Shown here piece after piece: positions 43,776-53,224 of a stretch of 64,000 nt of DNA. The translations under genes were made by a program, and so were the position numbers. The notes below the pieces were generated by a model. It was not told the origin of the DNA. It made no database searches and was given only the letters and a program-made list of their open reading frames with translations. The stretch spans positions 372,001-436,000 of the forward strand of contig NZ_CP098039.1 in NCBI RefSeq assembly GCF_023650955.1, read 5' to 3'. This DNA is from Thermosynechococcus sp. HN-54 (lineage in GTDB: Bacteria; Cyanobacteriota; Cyanobacteriia; Thermosynechococcales; Thermosynechococcaceae). Each line of letters begins with the position of its first letter. Within the stretch, counting starts at the first letter, position 1.

Positions 43776-44738
43776 CTAAGTGACAAGTAGCTCTGGCTGC
43801 CAATCAAAGCTCCAATGCACTATCGAGCAGCGGCGACTCAGTTCCAGTTGCAAATATCGCAATTTGTCTAATAGCTTCCTGCCAAAGTATTCAGGTATCT
43901 CCATTAGCTCTAAAATTAAGTACCCAATCAAAACCATATAAATCTGATTTATCACCCCATTCAAACTCTTCGTAATCAGCTTGTCTAATGATAAATGCAT
44001 CTTTAGAAACTTCCATAAGTTCTCAATCCCCCACCGATGCCGATACAGCTCACTCACTTCCTCATCACTTAGATGCATTAGATTCGTCGCAATACGAAAC
44101 TCTGTTCCATGCTCATCAAAAAATTGAACCACTCGGTATCTCTCATGATTGAGCTTCATTCTCATGTTATTCTTGATACGCACAACAAATAAACACTTCC
44201 TCTCACTCAGCCGCTCTAAAAATCTCCAACTCGCAAACCCTCTATCCATGATGGCAACGGCATTCTCAGGGATCATTTCTAAAATCTCGTCTTGAAAGCT
44301 TAGGTCATGTCTCTCCCCAAAAGAGACTACTGCCTTACCCAGGATGTTCTCTGTTAAATCAAATCCTGTAATTAACTTCACTTGATGGTATTTGTAGAAC
44401 CAAAAGAGCTTACTCGTCAGGGTAATGACGGTTGAATCAATAGGAAACAGCATCAGACTTGAACAACGATGTCTCTTGCGAGCTTGAGACATGAGATGAG
44501 TGTAAATCCTCTCAAATAAGGTGGTTGTTCGAGTTTTGTTCGCCTTGGAAAACGTGGACATATCCACTGTAATCCCCGAATGATTCAAGCGATAAAATAA
44601 GGCTCTCATGCTGGTTAATCCTTGGTCGAGAATGTAGGTCAACCAGATTTTGAAGAACAATTGAGAGTTGAGGACGGGGTAGTCGCAAGGGCTGAGCTGC
44701 TTGAGAATAGACTTGACAAGAACTGAAAAAGATGCCAT
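43776..44738 (-). CDS. IS4-type DDE transposase
   Basis: 320 residues from the ATG at 44736-44738; a longer frame starts at 44783 but MASFSVLVKSILKQ is the more natural N-terminus. The DDE residues can be placed: Asp in PIDSTVITL, Asp in AIMDRGFASW and Glu in the Y(2)R(3)E(6)K signature, seen as YRHRWGIENLWKFLK. This signature defines the IS4 family. The frame is full length and uninterrupted. It is transcribed towards the OppC-type gene, away from the cyAbrB body. Confidence 0.9.
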   Translation of the reverse strand: MASFSVLVKSILKQLSPCDYPVLNSQLFFKIWLTYILDQGLTSMRALFYRLNHSGITVDMSTFSKANKTRTTTLFERIYTHLMSQARKRHRCSSLMLFPIDSTVITLTSKLFWFYKYHQVKLITGFDLTENILGKAVVSFGERHDLSFQDEILEMIPENAVAIMDRGFASWRFLERLSERKCLFVVRIKNNMRMKLNHERYRVVQFFDEHGTEFRIATNLMHLSDEEVSELYRHRWGIENLWKFLKMHLSLDKLITKSLNGVINQIYMVLIGYLILELMEIPEYFGRKLLDKLRYLQLELSRRCSIVHWSFDWQPELLVT

Positions 44739-44767
44739 AGTAAGCTGATTAATTTTTCTTCTTTTGA

Positions 44768-44797
44768 GGGAAGAATACGACATTTCTTCCCTTTTTT
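44768..44797 (+). terminator. hairpin with T-run at the IS right end
   Basis: GGGAAGAA (44768-44775) pairs with TTCTTCCC (44784-44791), loop of eight bases, followed by six T. Reading on the plus strand this is an intrinsic terminator placed just before the cyAbrB body, so transcripts from the old cyAbrB promoter that cross the IS would probably stop here. On the other strand it lies 5' of the transposase gene and may protect it from outside transcription. Confidence 0.6.
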
Positions 44798-44829
44798 CTA
44801 GCCTCTTAAACTATCTTTCAACACTTCTG

Positions 44830-44838
44830 CCAAAGCCC
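44830..44838. repeat. right copy of the 9-bp target-site duplication
   Basis: CCAAAGCCC directly after the right inverted repeat of the IS, identical to 43732-43740, and followed by codons CTA ACT GGT of the cyAbrB gene. Confidence 0.92.
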
Positions 44839-45202
44839 CTAACTGGTAAAGCACTCTTGCAGCGATTAAGTGAACTAGGTTCTGCATCCCGTAAAGAAGC
44901 CGCAAAGCTCTGTGGTTACTATCGCGTCACAAAATCCGGTGAGGTGCGTGTCAACTTAGGGAAATTTTACGAAGCGGTACTTGCTGCCGGTGGACTAGAA
45001 GTCCAGTCATCGGAAAAAGAAGTCAATGCTCAATCAGGACGGGGGCGATCGCCCTCCTATCGGGTGAAGGTGCACCAAAATGGTCAGATTGTCATTGGTG
45101 CTGCCTATACCAAAGCAATGAACTTGAAGCCGGGGGACACGTTTAAAATCAAGCAGGGGTATAAACATATTCATCTCTACTTGATTGATTCTGACGAGAG
45201 GA

Positions 45203-45958
45203 ATGGCACCGCCGCAGAATGATCAATGGTTAGCACTGATTGTCGGCAATAGTCGGCAGCACTGGGCGTTATTTAGGGGTGAACACTTAAGCCGCACTTG
45301 GCACCTCCCCCCTGAGGGATTTGCCTTCAACCCTGCCCAAGAGTATTCAAGACTGCCCTGTTGGGGGGCGAGTGTCGGTTCTGTGCCCTTGCACCATGTT
45401 CATCCGACAGCAATTGAACTCACCCTAGGGGATATTCCCATTCCCCAGATGTATCCCACCTTGGGGATTGACCGTGCCCTTGCCCTCTGGGGGGCGCTTC
45501 AGGTCTATGGTGCACCCGTGTGTGTTGTTGATGCAGGCACCGCACTGACGTTTACCTTAGCCAATGCCCAAGGGGAATTTGCGGGAGGTGTGATTCTGCC
45601 GGGGGTCGGATCAATGGCGCGGGCGCTAGCGGACTATACGGCGGCTTTACCCTGTGTTGCCCTGCCCCCAAACCCACCTCACCGCTGGGGCAACACCACC
45701 GCTACGGCCATTGAAAGTGGCCTCTACTACGGCACTGCGGCAATCCTACAGAGCTATCTGGGGGCATTTTTGCAGGACTACCCCCAAGGCACGGTGGTTG
45801 TCACCGGGGGCGATCGCCCCTTCATCAGTGAGCTGTTGCGGACATTTTTAGACCCCGATCGCTGGCGTGAAGACGATCATTTGGTTTTTTGGGGGATCCG
45901 CGCCCTCCGCAACCCAACCGCTAAGATAGAAATGCACCCAGTAAACAGGATTAACTAA
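45203..45958 (+). CDS. coaX: type III pantothenate kinase
   Basis: 251 residues from the ATG at 45203, which follows a GAGAGGA site and overlaps the last 20 bases of cyAbrB. It phosphorylates pantothenate, the first step of coenzyme A synthesis. The phosphate-binding VGNSRQHW at the N-terminus, DAGTALTF (near residue 100) and TGGDRPF near the C-terminus are the three family motifs. A longer start at 45185 is in frame but lacks a ribosome-binding site. Since it was probably translated from the cyAbrB transcript, the IS could also reduce its expression. Confidence 0.9.
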   Translation: MAPPQNDQWLALIVGNSRQHWALFRGEHLSRTWHLPPEGFAFNPAQEYSRLPCWGASVGSVPLHHVHPTAIELTLGDIPIPQMYPTLGIDRALALWGALQVYGAPVCVVDAGTALTFTLANAQGEFAGGVILPGVGSMARALADYTAALPCVALPPNPPHRWGNTTATAIESGLYYGTAAILQSYLGAFLQDYPQGTVVVTGGDRPFISELLRTFLDPDRWREDDHLVFWGIRALRNPTAKIEMHPVNRIN

Positions 45959-45966
45959 TTCCAGCA

Positions 45967-46728
45967 ATGGAGCGGCCTCATGACTTTAGGGATTTGGCCT
46001 TGGGGCTAGTCTCAGCCCAGAGTTTTCCGGCGATCGTTGGCATTGCCGATCACATGCTCAAATCCTCCGATGTCCTCCTAGTGGGCTATGAAAAAATTGG
46101 CAGTGGCCACTGTACCGCGATCGTGCGCGGGCGAATTGCTGATGTGCGTCTGGCTGTGGAAGAGGGCGCTGAACGGGCGCAGCAGTTTGGTCAAGAACTC
46201 AGTACACTGGTGATTCCCCGACCTGACCCCAACCTAGAGAAAATTCTTCCTATTGGCAGTCTCCTCGCCCAGATTGCCTCTAAAAGTCGCGGCCATCGCC
46301 TCAGTAGCCACGCAGTTGGCCTATTGGAAACCCGAGGATTTCCAGCTATGGTGGGGGCAGCGGATGCCATGCTCAAGGCGGCAGATGTGATGCTGACAGC
46401 CTACGAAACCATTGGCGCCGGTTTGTGTACGGCCATTATTCGTGGCACGGCCTCCAATACCGCGATCGCCCTTGAGGCCGGGATGGCAGAAGCCGATCGC
46501 ATTGGCGAACTCCATGCAGTGATGTTGGTACCCCGTCCCCTTGAGGATTTGGATCAATCGTTGCCCTTGGCACCCGCCCTACAACGGGAACTGCAACCCC
46601 TGCGCCTACCCCTTACCCTCAAGCAAAAAGACACCGAACCCCTTGCCCTCCAAGGCGCAGCTCAAGAAAGTGTGGCTGTGGAAGCTCCTGCCGAAACGGT
46701 GCCCGTTGAACCCTCTGCCAATCCCTGA
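45967..46728 (+). CDS. ccmO: carboxysome shell protein CcmO (two BMC domains)
   Basis: 253 residues with two tandem bacterial microcompartment domains: about 10-90 (ALGLVSAQSFPAIVGIADHM, VGYEKIGSGHCTAIVRG) and about 113-195 (AVGLLETRGFPAMVGAADAM, TAYETIGAGLCTAIIRG), then a Pro/Glu-rich tail of about 50 residues. Tandem-BMC trimers form part of the beta-carboxysome shell around Rubisco; CcmO is often encoded away from ccmKLMN, as here. It starts 8 bases after coaX. Its last 67 bases overlap the convergent flavoprotein gene. Confidence 0.93.
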   Translation: MERPHDFRDLALGLVSAQSFPAIVGIADHMLKSSDVLLVGYEKIGSGHCTAIVRGRIADVRLAVEEGAERAQQFGQELSTLVIPRPDPNLEKILPIGSLLAQIASKSRGHRLSSHAVGLLETRGFPAMVGAADAMLKAADVMLTAYETIGAGLCTAIIRGTASNTAIALEAGMAEADRIGELHAVMLVPRPLEDLDQSLPLAPALQRELQPLRLPLTLKQKDTEPLALQGAAQESVAVEAPAETVPVEPSANP

Positions 46729-47939
46729 CCAGCAATCCAGCCCGTTGTCCACGCACTTTGCAGGTTAAAGCCCCCCGTCACACCATCAATATCGAGAACT
46801 TCCCCCGCGAGGAATAGCCCCTCACAGCAGCGGCTAGCCATGGTCTTGAAGTCCACTTCCTTGAGAGCCACCCCACCACAGGTGACAAACTCCTCCTTGA
46901 AGGCGCCCTTGCCAGCGATCGCGAATGTCCCGCGCTGCACTGCCTCAGCGAGGGCGAGGAGTTGTTTTTTGCTGAGATGCGCCCAAGTTTGCTCAGCAGG
47001 AATTCCTAGGGTCGTTGTCCAGTAGCTCCAGAGACGACGCGGTAACGGCAAGGGACAATGGCGAGCGATCGCTCGCTTGGGGGTATCGGCACGACAGGCT
47101 GCCAACTCCGCTTGAATCTGGGGCAGCGATAGATAGGGGAGCCAGTTGATAACCAATGTGCCACGGTAGTTGTGAGCTGCCAAAGCCCGTGCCCCCCATG
47201 CCGAGAGTTTCAAGATCACGGGTCCACTCAAGCCCCAATGGGTCACTAGAATCGCACCTGTTTGAGTTAAGGGCGGCTGCTGTGGCAGTTTGAGGGTCGC
47301 TTCCACCGGTTCGACACTGAGACCTGAGCGCTCCTGCAAGAGCGGGTCATCAATTTGAAACGTAAACAGAGAAGGGACGGGGGGAATCATCGTGTGTCCC
47401 AATTGCGCCGCCAAGCGATACCCTTGGGGACTGCTGCCCGTGGCCAAAAGGACGCGATCGCCCAGAAGGGGTTGATCCTGTTGAGCAACTGTTACCTGAA
47501 ACTGGCTGCCCACCTTGGCAATGTTCTTTACTGCCGCACGGGTACGGATGCGAATCCCTAAGGCCGTTGCTTCCTGCATCAGACAGTCAATAATGGTTTC
47601 TGAATCATCACTGACGGGGAAGACTCGCCCATCGGCCTCAGTTTTCAACTTCACCCCCCGCGCCTCAAACCACGCCATTGTGTCTTGAGGTTGAAAGCGA
47701 CTAAAGGCACCCCGCAAGGCCTTGCCGCCACGGGGATAGTGCTGCACCAATAGGGCTGGATCAAAACAATGGTGGGTGACATTGCAGCGACCACCGCCAG
47801 AGATGCGGACTTTGCCAAGCACCGTTGCCCCAGCTTCTAAAATCGTGACGCGATCGCGGGGATTAGCTGTCGCACAGGCGATCGCCCCAAAAAATCCCGC
47901 GGCCCCGCCGCCAATCACCAAAATTCGCCGACCGACCAT
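46662..47939 (-). CDS. HI0933/BaiN-family flavoprotein
   Basis: 425 residues. The FAD-binding GGGAAGFFGAIACA at the N-terminus, the GGGRCNVTH segment and TCGGVALKEVDFKTMASR mark the HI0933-like (BaiN, RdsA) group of NAD(P)/FAD oxidoreductases. The final GVTGGFNLQSAWTTGWIAG is the second half of the FAD site. Substrate unknown; some relatives reduce steroid intermediates and others are hypothetical. Its start codon overlaps the stop of the MscS-type gene by one base (TAATG), so translation is coupled. The 3' end overlaps ccmO by 67 bases. Confidence 0.88.
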   Translation of the reverse strand: MVGRRILVIGGGAAGFFGAIACATANPRDRVTILEAGATVLGKVRISGGGRCNVTHHCFDPALLVQHYPRGGKALRGAFSRFQPQDTMAWFEARGVKLKTEADGRVFPVSDDSETIIDCLMQEATALGIRIRTRAAVKNIAKVGSQFQVTVAQQDQPLLGDRVLLATGSSPQGYRLAAQLGHTMIPPVPSLFTFQIDDPLLQERSGLSVEPVEATLKLPQQPPLTQTGAILVTHWGLSGPVILKLSAWGARALAAHNYRGTLVINWLPYLSLPQIQAELAACRADTPKRAIARHCPLPLPRRLWSYWTTTLGIPAEQTWAHLSKKQLLALAEAVQRGTFAIAGKGAFKEEFVTCGGVALKEVDFKTMASRCCEGLFLAGEVLDIDGVTGGFNLQSAWTTGWIAGQGLAEGSTGTVSAGASTATLS

Positions 47940-49672
47940 TAGGATTCCAAAGGATGAGTATTTTCACCTTTGCCGTTGCGATCGCGCGCCAAATGAAGCT
48001 GTTGATGCAGCCGACCCACGGCAATCCCCTCTGCGGCCATCAAGTTGAGTACCCGCCGCCGAAACTCCCGCCCCACAGCCCATTGTTGTCCTGGTTGGGT
48101 TTTAATCCAAATGCGCACGAGTAAACCACTGGCAGTAATTTGATCAATCCCTAGAACCTCTGGCTGCTCCAACATCTTGAGTTGCCACTCAGGCTCCTCG
48201 TAAAAACGAAGACTCAAGTCATTGAGCAACGACAAAAGGCGATCGGGATTCGTCTCAATATCCACCCACAGTTCGAGATTAACCCGCGACCAAGTGCGGG
48301 TGAGATTGGCCACTTTGGTAATCGTACTATTGGGAATAGTGATCAGGCGACCCTCGGCATTGCGCAACTGAGTAATGCGTAAATTGAGATTCTCCACCAT
48401 CCCTGAATAGGGTTCAATTTCCACCACATCGCCAATGCCATACTGATCCTCCCAGACAATCAACAGCCCATTGATAATGTCCTTAACCAAGTTCTGGGAG
48501 CCTAGAGAAATTGCCAAAGCTAAAAAGCCCCCCACTGCCAAAATTGACGAGACTGGTACCCCCAGTGAGCCTAGAATGACTACCAAACGAGTCAGGTAAA
48601 TAACAGCGGTCTTAACGCTCCGCATAACTTCAACGGTGGTGCCAATCCGCAAGGTTTTGCGCTGGGTATCAGCAAACTTGAGAAGATTGTAATGCTCCCA
48701 AAAGACGCGGATGCGATCAAAAGCCAAATCGGCAAATTGATTGAGCAACCCCGTTCCAAACCAGACAACCATCCAGAGAATCGGCAAGCCATAGACTTGG
48801 GAGCTCAGCCAGCGGGTCATGGGAAAGAGGCGCAAAATGGCAGCGGCGCCCAACAGCCACAGAGCCACTTGTCCCCACAGAAGGAGATAACGCACAAGGC
48901 GAATCAGTTTGATGCGCTGCTTGAGAAAAAAGTTGTGCCGCAGATGGGGCAAGAGAGGTAACACCCAATTGGGTTCTGGGGTCTGCGGTGCCATCGTCTC
49001 AAGTTGCCGTTGCAGATGCTCCTGTTGGTGCATAAGGAACCGCTGCACCATCAATAGGATGAAACTCCCCCCAGCAACCTTGAGGAAGATCAGCGTGGCA
49101 GTCTGAATTTGCGACCTTAGCGCCGTGTGGGTGCGTTCCTGAATGGCTCGATTCATCTGCTCCTGCAAAATGTCCCGCCACTGCTGTGCAAGGCTCTCGG
49201 GAGGCAGTTGATGGTAGTCGCTATCCGCTTCTGTCACGCTGAGTAGGCGAGTGGTGCGTTCTGCTTGGCCAATGCGGGCACTGATTACCAAAACCTTATT
49301 GAGGCGAGCAACACCAATGTTCACAAGTTCGGGCGATCGGCGGCGTTGATGGATGGCACTATGGAGGACTCGCCGTAGATTTGATTCAATGAGTTCAGCG
49401 CGAACTTCAACGGGAATGGCCTCACCGGGATCAGTGCGATCGCGCACCGTCGGCGCAGCAATGGTAAAAAGGGTGCTGCCATCAAAGCGAACATCGGCAA
49501 TTTCCAGTTCACCAATGCGGGTGACGCCGGGGGGTGGGGGGGTGGCTGCGGTTTGACTGATGCCGGGTATGTTGAGCTGCGCCACACTCGGCCACGGCGA
49601 GAGAATGGCTAAAAAAAATCCCACAAGGGCGATCGCTCCCCACCGCCACAGTCGTTGATGCACCTTGATCAT
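47939..49672 (-). CDS. MscS-family mechanosensitive channel with long N-terminal domain
   Basis: 577 residues. A signal peptide (1-31, ending SVAQ) is followed by an exported domain of about 140 residues and then about five membrane helices. The pore-lining helix and MscS core follow: LGVPVSSILAVGGFLALAISLGSQNLVKDIINGLLI and the beta domain GDVVEI, then RITQLRNAEGRLITIPNS. The channel releases solutes on osmotic down-shock or may have a signalling role. It is coupled to the flavoprotein gene downstream. The extra exported domain is typical of YbdG/YnaI-like large members. Confidence 0.88.
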   Translation of the reverse strand: MIKVHQRLWRWGAIALVGFFLAILSPWPSVAQLNIPGISQTAATPPPPGVTRIGELEIADVRFDGSTLFTIAAPTVRDRTDPGEAIPVEVRAELIESNLRRVLHSAIHQRRRSPELVNIGVARLNKVLVISARIGQAERTTRLLSVTEADSDYHQLPPESLAQQWRDILQEQMNRAIQERTHTALRSQIQTATLIFLKVAGGSFILLMVQRFLMHQQEHLQRQLETMAPQTPEPNWVLPLLPHLRHNFFLKQRIKLIRLVRYLLLWGQVALWLLGAAAILRLFPMTRWLSSQVYGLPILWMVVWFGTGLLNQFADLAFDRIRVFWEHYNLLKFADTQRKTLRIGTTVEVMRSVKTAVIYLTRLVVILGSLGVPVSSILAVGGFLALAISLGSQNLVKDIINGLLIVWEDQYGIGDVVEIEPYSGMVENLNLRITQLRNAEGRLITIPNSTITKVANLTRTWSRVNLELWVDIETNPDRLLSLLNDLSLRFYEEPEWQLKMLEQPEVLGIDQITASGLLVRIWIKTQPGQQWAVGREFRRRVLNLMAAEGIAVGRLHQQLHLARDRNGKGENTHPLES

Positions 49673-49746
49673 CCGCTGTTACTGCTGTTCTGCGAGGCAC
49701 CGTTTGTCAAGAGGATCCTCTCACCTTTTGAGCGCTTGACCGAGTG

Positions 49747-49986
49747 TCAGGAGGGGCGATCGCCAAGGGCATGGGGAACGCGATCGCTAACCACCTCACG
49801 GATCAGGGAAAGGCGAGAGGAAATATAGCGTTCTAGATGAGAGCGCTGGTGGTGTTCTAAAGGATAGACATGGCTAAACTGGGTCACTAGCCACCCCTGT
49901 AGGGCGCGATCGTCCAAACTGAGCAGTCGTGCGACTTGTGCGTGTTCCACAAAATGCCAGAATTGGCGAAGGAGAGAGGGGGTCAT
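49747..49986 (-). CDS. small protein of unknown function
   Basis: 79 residues. An AAAGGAGG ribosome-binding site stands about 8 bases before the ATG, one of the best in the window, so the gene is real. The protein is rich in His, Arg and Leu, with a helical pattern (LLRQFWHFVEHAQVARLLSL, HHQRSHLERYISSRLSLIREV). It looks like a small cyanobacterial protein of no known role. It is 74 bases from the MscS-type start and is the upstream gene of that strand. Confidence 0.7.
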   Translation of the reverse strand: MTPSLLRQFWHFVEHAQVARLLSLDDRALQGWLVTQFSHVYPLEHHQRSHLERYISSRLSLIREVVSDRVPHALGDRPS

Positions 49987-50099
49987 GCTGGCCCTCCTTT
50001 AAGATTGTCTTTAGATTTGTCTATCTACTACCATACGTTGCCCCCTCACGATTGGGGATGAATCTGCCGAAGCTGCAACTAAAGTTAGGGAATCCACAT

Positions 50100-50116
50100 G
50101 AAGTTATGTAAACTTC
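50100..50116. promoter_or_regulatory. 6-bp inverted repeat upstream of aspS
   Basis: GAAGTT and AACTTC, 5 bases apart, about 130 bases before aspS in the 258-base divergent region with the small gene at 49.7-50.0 kb. Could be a regulator site; no other support. Confidence 0.25.
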
Positions 50117-50244
50117 TGTCGCGATTTCCAAAGCTCAGCCCTCACACCACCATGGTCTTCAGGGGGAGGGGTTCCCAAGGGTAGGACAGTGAACCGCTAA
50201 AATAATAAGGCTTTACCAATCTATCAATTCAATTACTGGGGTCT

Positions 50245-52056
50245 ATGCGCACACACTACTGTGGCGATGTTCGGCTAACGGATCTAGGGAAGACCGTCAC
50301 CCTCTACGGCTGGGTGGATCGGCGGCGAGATCATGGCGGCGTGATCTTTATTGACCTGCGCGATCGCTCGGGCATTGTCCAAATTGTCAGTGACCCCCAG
50401 CGCACCCCCGACGCCTATGCTCAAGCGGATCGCCTGCGCAGCGAGTATGTGGTCAAAATTGTCGGTCGCGTCAGCAAGCGCCCTGCCGATTCTGTCAACC
50501 CGAAATTGGCCACAGGGGACATTGAAATCTATGCCGATCACATCGAAGTGCTCAATACGGTGCGCCAACAACTCCCCTTTGCCATCTCCAGCACCGAGAA
50601 TGAGCAAGTCCGCGAAGAAGTGCGGCTGCGCTACCGTTATCTCGACCTGCGGCGGGAACGAATGGCACGGAATTTACGCTTACGCCATCGGGTGGTTCAA
50701 GCGATGCGACGTTTCCTAGAGGATGAGGCGGGCTTTATTGAGGTGGAAACTCCCATTCTCACCCGCTCGACCCCAGAGGGTGCCCGCGATTATTTAGTGC
50801 CCAGCCGCGTTAACCCTGGCGAATGGTTTGCCCTGCCCCAATCCCCGCAGTTGTTCAAGCAGTTGTTGATGGTGGCGGGGTGCGATCGCTACTACCAAAT
50901 TGCCCGCTGCTTTCGCGATGAAGACTTGCGGGCCGATCGCCAGCCAGAATTTACCCAACTGGACATGGAAATGAGCTTCATGAATCAAGACGAAATTATT
51001 GACCTCAACGAAGCTCTGATTTGTCACATTTTCAAAACCGTGAAGGGCATTGAGCTGCCTCGCCCCTTTCCTCGCCTGAGTTATCAAGCGGCCATGGATC
51101 GCTACGGTACCGACAAGCCCGACACTCGCTACGGCCTCGAACTGGTGGATGTTTCCGATATTCTCAAAGATTGCGGTTTCAAAGTCTTTAGTGGGGCGAT
51201 CGCCCAAGGGGGCATCGTAAAAATCCTGCCCATTCCCAACGGCAACGATCGCATCTCCAACGTGCGTATCAAACCCGGCGGCGATCTATTCCAAGAGGCC
51301 ACCACTGCCGGTGCCAAGGGCTTAGCCTACATTCGCGTGCGTGACAACAGCGAGATTGATACGATTGGCGCCATTAAGGACAACCTCTCCCCAGAGCAAA
51401 AAGCCACGCTTCTAGAGCGCACGGGGGCTGCGCCGGGACATCTCCTCCTCTTTGGAGCAGGGGATACCGCAACGGTGAATAAAACCCTTGATCGCCTGCG
51501 CCAGACCATTGCCCGCGAATTTGATCTCATTGATCCGACCGCAACCCATCTGCTGTGGGTGGTGGATTTCCCCATGTTTGAATGGAATGCCGAGGAAAAG
51601 CGACTTGAGGCCTTGCACCATCCCTTTACAGCCCCCCATCCTGACGACCTTGAGGATCTGAAAACCGCCCGTGCCCAAGCCTACGATCTCATCTTCAACG
51701 GCTACGAAGTGGGCGGCGGCAGTCTGCGCATTTATCAACCGGAATTGCAACGGCAGGTGTTTGAAATTATCGGCATTGATGAAGCAGCTGCCCAAGAAAA
51801 ATTTGGCTTTCTTTTAGAAGCCTTTGAATTTGGTACCCCGCCCCACGGGGGCATTGCCTATGGTTTGGATCGCTTAGTCATGCTCCTTGCCGGCGAAGAC
51901 TCCATTCGCGACACCATTGCTTTTCCGAAAACCCAGCAGGCGCGTTGTCTCCTCACCGGTGCCCCCAGCAGTGTTGAGCCACAGCAACTCAAGGAACTCC
52001 ATGTAGCTCCCGCAAAACCGGCTAAAACAACCGCCAAAACAACTAAACATGCCTAA
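50245..52056 (+). CDS. aspS: aspartyl-tRNA synthetase
   Basis: 603 residues, full length, class II synthetase. An OB-fold anticodon-binding domain (1-105) leads to the catalytic core with RYRYLDLRR (motif 1 side), [20 protein letters not shown] (motif 2) and GLDRLVMLL (motif 3). The bacterial GAD insert lies around 290-420. It charges tRNA-Asp; cyanobacterial AspRS may also charge tRNA-Asn. A Lys/Ala/Thr tail of about 20 residues ends the protein. Stop overlaps the convergent gene by 4 bases. Confidence 0.96.
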   Translation: MRTHYCGDVRLTDLGKTVTLYGWVDRRRDHGGVIFIDLRDRSGIVQIVSDPQRTPDAYAQADRLRSEYVVKIVGRVSKRPADSVNPKLATGDIEIYADHIEVLNTVRQQLPFAISSTENEQVREEVRLRYRYLDLRRERMARNLRLRHRVVQAMRRFLEDEAGFIEVETPILTRSTPEGARDYLVPSRVNPGEWFALPQSPQLFKQLLMVAGCDRYYQIARCFRDEDLRADRQPEFTQLDMEMSFMNQDEIIDLNEALICHIFKTVKGIELPRPFPRLSYQAAMDRYGTDKPDTRYGLELVDVSDILKDCGFKVFSGAIAQGGIVKILPIPNGNDRISNVRIKPGGDLFQEATTAGAKGLAYIRVRDNSEIDTIGAIKDNLSPEQKATLLERTGAAPGHLLLFGAGDTATVNKTLDRLRQTIAREFDLIDPTATHLLWVVDFPMFEWNAEEKRLEALHHPFTAPHPDDLEDLKTARAQAYDLIFNGYEVGGGSLRIYQPELQRQVFEIIGIDEAAAQEKFGFLLEAFEFGTPPHGGIAYGLDRLVMLLAGEDSIRDTIAFPKTQQARCLLTGAPSSVEPQQLKELHVAPAKPAKTTAKTTKHA

Positions 52057-52475
52057 GCCCGCAGATCGGTTGGCCGATTCCACACCCCCTCTGGTAGCCA
52101 TTCGCCGTTGGCCTCCCGCACCCATTCAGTGCTCATGATGTAAGCCCATGCTGTGCCCAAGGGTTGATGATTTAAGTCATACACCGGCACCTCTTGGCGA
52201 TTGTAGACATTCAAGTGGGGCGCCAAGCTGGGACTGTAGCCTTCAAAGGCATCGATACGGGACAAAAGAGTCGCAGGGGAGTCATTGAAGATGAGCAGCT
52301 CCCCCTGCACCCAGCCCTCTTCTGCCGTCATACCGGGATACCCCATTGGCAGGTGATAAATGCGACCCTTGACCAGCGCCGGTTGATGGGCACTTAACCA
52401 TGGCCGACAGAGTTTATCATGGGGCTGATAGCCAGGCTTGAGAGTGCCATAGACAAAAAGGCGCAGGGTTGTCAC
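52053..52475 (-). CDS. gamma-glutamylcyclotransferase (AIG2)-like protein
   Basis: 140 residues, starting at GTG. The N-terminal [10 protein letters not shown] is the conserved loop of the AIG2/GGCT fold, the later EGELLIF-type strand appears as VQGELLIF, and the catalytic-position Glu is in DAFEGY. Members cleave gamma-glutamyl-amino acids into 5-oxoproline or act on related amides. Substrate unknown. Convergent with aspS. Confidence 0.82.
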   Translation of the reverse strand: MTTLRLFVYGTLKPGYQPHDKLCRPWLSAHQPALVKGRIYHLPMGYPGMTAEEGWVQGELLIFNDSPATLLSRIDAFEGYSPSLAPHLNVYNRQEVPVYDLNHQPLGTAWAYIMSTEWVREANGEWLPEGVWNRPTDLRA

Positions 52476-52543
52476 TCGTCAATGAGGGTTGATTTTATCC
52501 ACAATACAATTTAAGCCTAGTCAATTTAGCAAGGGCAAGAGCA

Positions 52544-53224
52544 ATGAAAATTCTCATTGTTGAAGATGATCCCCGCATTGCAGCACCTTTGGCGAAGGAT
52601 TTACGACATCAACACCACACTGTTGATATTGCCGAGGATGGCCTGAGTGGCTGGGACTATGCCCAAGCAACTGCCTATGACCTCATTTTGCTGGACTTAA
52701 TGCTACCCCGCCTAGATGGCATCACCCTTTGTCAACGGTTGCGGGCGGTAGGTTGTCAGGCGCTGATTTTGATGTTGACGGCCAAGGATACAACCACTGA
52801 TAAAGTCATTGGCCTAGATGCAGGTGCTGATGATTACCTTGTCAAACCCTTCAAGTTGGAAGAACTGGCGGCACGGATTCGGGCACTGCAACGCCGCAGT
52901 CGTGAACTGAAACCCCCTGTGCTGTGTTACGGGGCACTGCAACTGGATCCGGCGAGTCAGATGGTGACGTACGATCAAACGGTACTCTCCCTTACCCCCA
53001 AGGAATATCTACTCCTAGAGCATTTTCTGCGGCATCCGGGGCAGGTCTTTAGTCGCACAGTCCTCCTAGACAAACTCTGGGCATTTGACCAAGAGGCTGG
53101 TGAAGGCACCGTCAAAACCCACATCACCAATCTGCGGCATAAGCTCAAGGCAGCAGGTTGCTCCCAAGAACTGATTGAAACGGTCTATGGTGTTGGCTAT
53201 CGTTTTGTGCCCCCCCATGTCTAG
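52544..53224 (+). CDS. OmpR/PhoB-family response regulator
   Basis: 226 residues. Receiver with Asp51 as phospho-acceptor (LILLDLMLPRLDG), acidic pair EDD and conserved KPF lysine; a winged-helix DNA-binding domain (about 125-225, ending GVGYRFV). The sensor kinase gene overlaps its stop by 8 bases, so they form a pair, similar to RppA/RppB and NrsR/NrsS of other cyanobacteria, which respond to redox or metals. Two matching PhoB-like direct repeats in promoters at 56.6 and 60.0 kb are candidate targets. Confidence 0.9.
   Translation: MKILIVEDDPRIAAPLAKDLRHQHHTVDIAEDGLSGWDYAQATAYDLILLDLMLPRLDGITLCQRLRAVGCQALILMLTAKDTTTDKVIGLDAGADDYLVKPFKLEELAARIRALQRRSRELKPPVLCYGALQLDPASQMVTYDQTVLSLTPKEYLLLEHFLRHPGQVFSRTVLLDKLWAFDQEAGEGTVKTHITNLRHKLKAAGCSQELIETVYGVGYRFVPPHV

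Larger units (their letters stand above)
43741..44829 (-). mobile_element. IS4-type insertion sequence, 1089 bp
   Basis: The element has perfect 13-bp terminal inverted repeats: CAGAAGTGTTGAA at 43741-43753 and TTCAACACTTCTG at 44817-44829. It is flanked by the 9-bp direct repeat CCAAAGCCC. It carries one transposase gene on the minus strand. Boundaries are exact, and the intact duplication and open transposase frame suggest a recent, possibly active copy. The insertion lies after codon 6 of a cyAbrB gene. Confidence 0.93.
43723..45222 (+). pseudogene. cyAbrB transcription regulator interrupted by an IS element
   Basis: The body (44839-45222) encodes a cyAbrB protein: LTGKALLQRLSELG, CGYYRVTKSGEVRVNL, GRGRSPSYRVKVHQNGQIVIG and LKPGDTFKIKQGYKHIHL, the AbrB-like fold of cyanobacterial global regulators of carbon, nitrogen and hydrogenase genes. 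Its first six codons lie on the other side of the IS: ATG GAA AAA CCA AAG CCC at 43723-43740. Removing the IS (43741-44829) and one copy of the 9-bp duplication restores a continuous 133-residue frame beginning MEKPKPLTGK. A TTG-initiated frame at 44764 that begins inside the IS runs through the body, so a chimeric protein is possible but native control is lost. CoaX overlaps its end. Confidence 0.9.

Noticed and set aside
43607-43807. 66-codon frame on the minus strand
   Set aside because: It crosses the exact left boundary of the IS element, so it cannot be a native gene.
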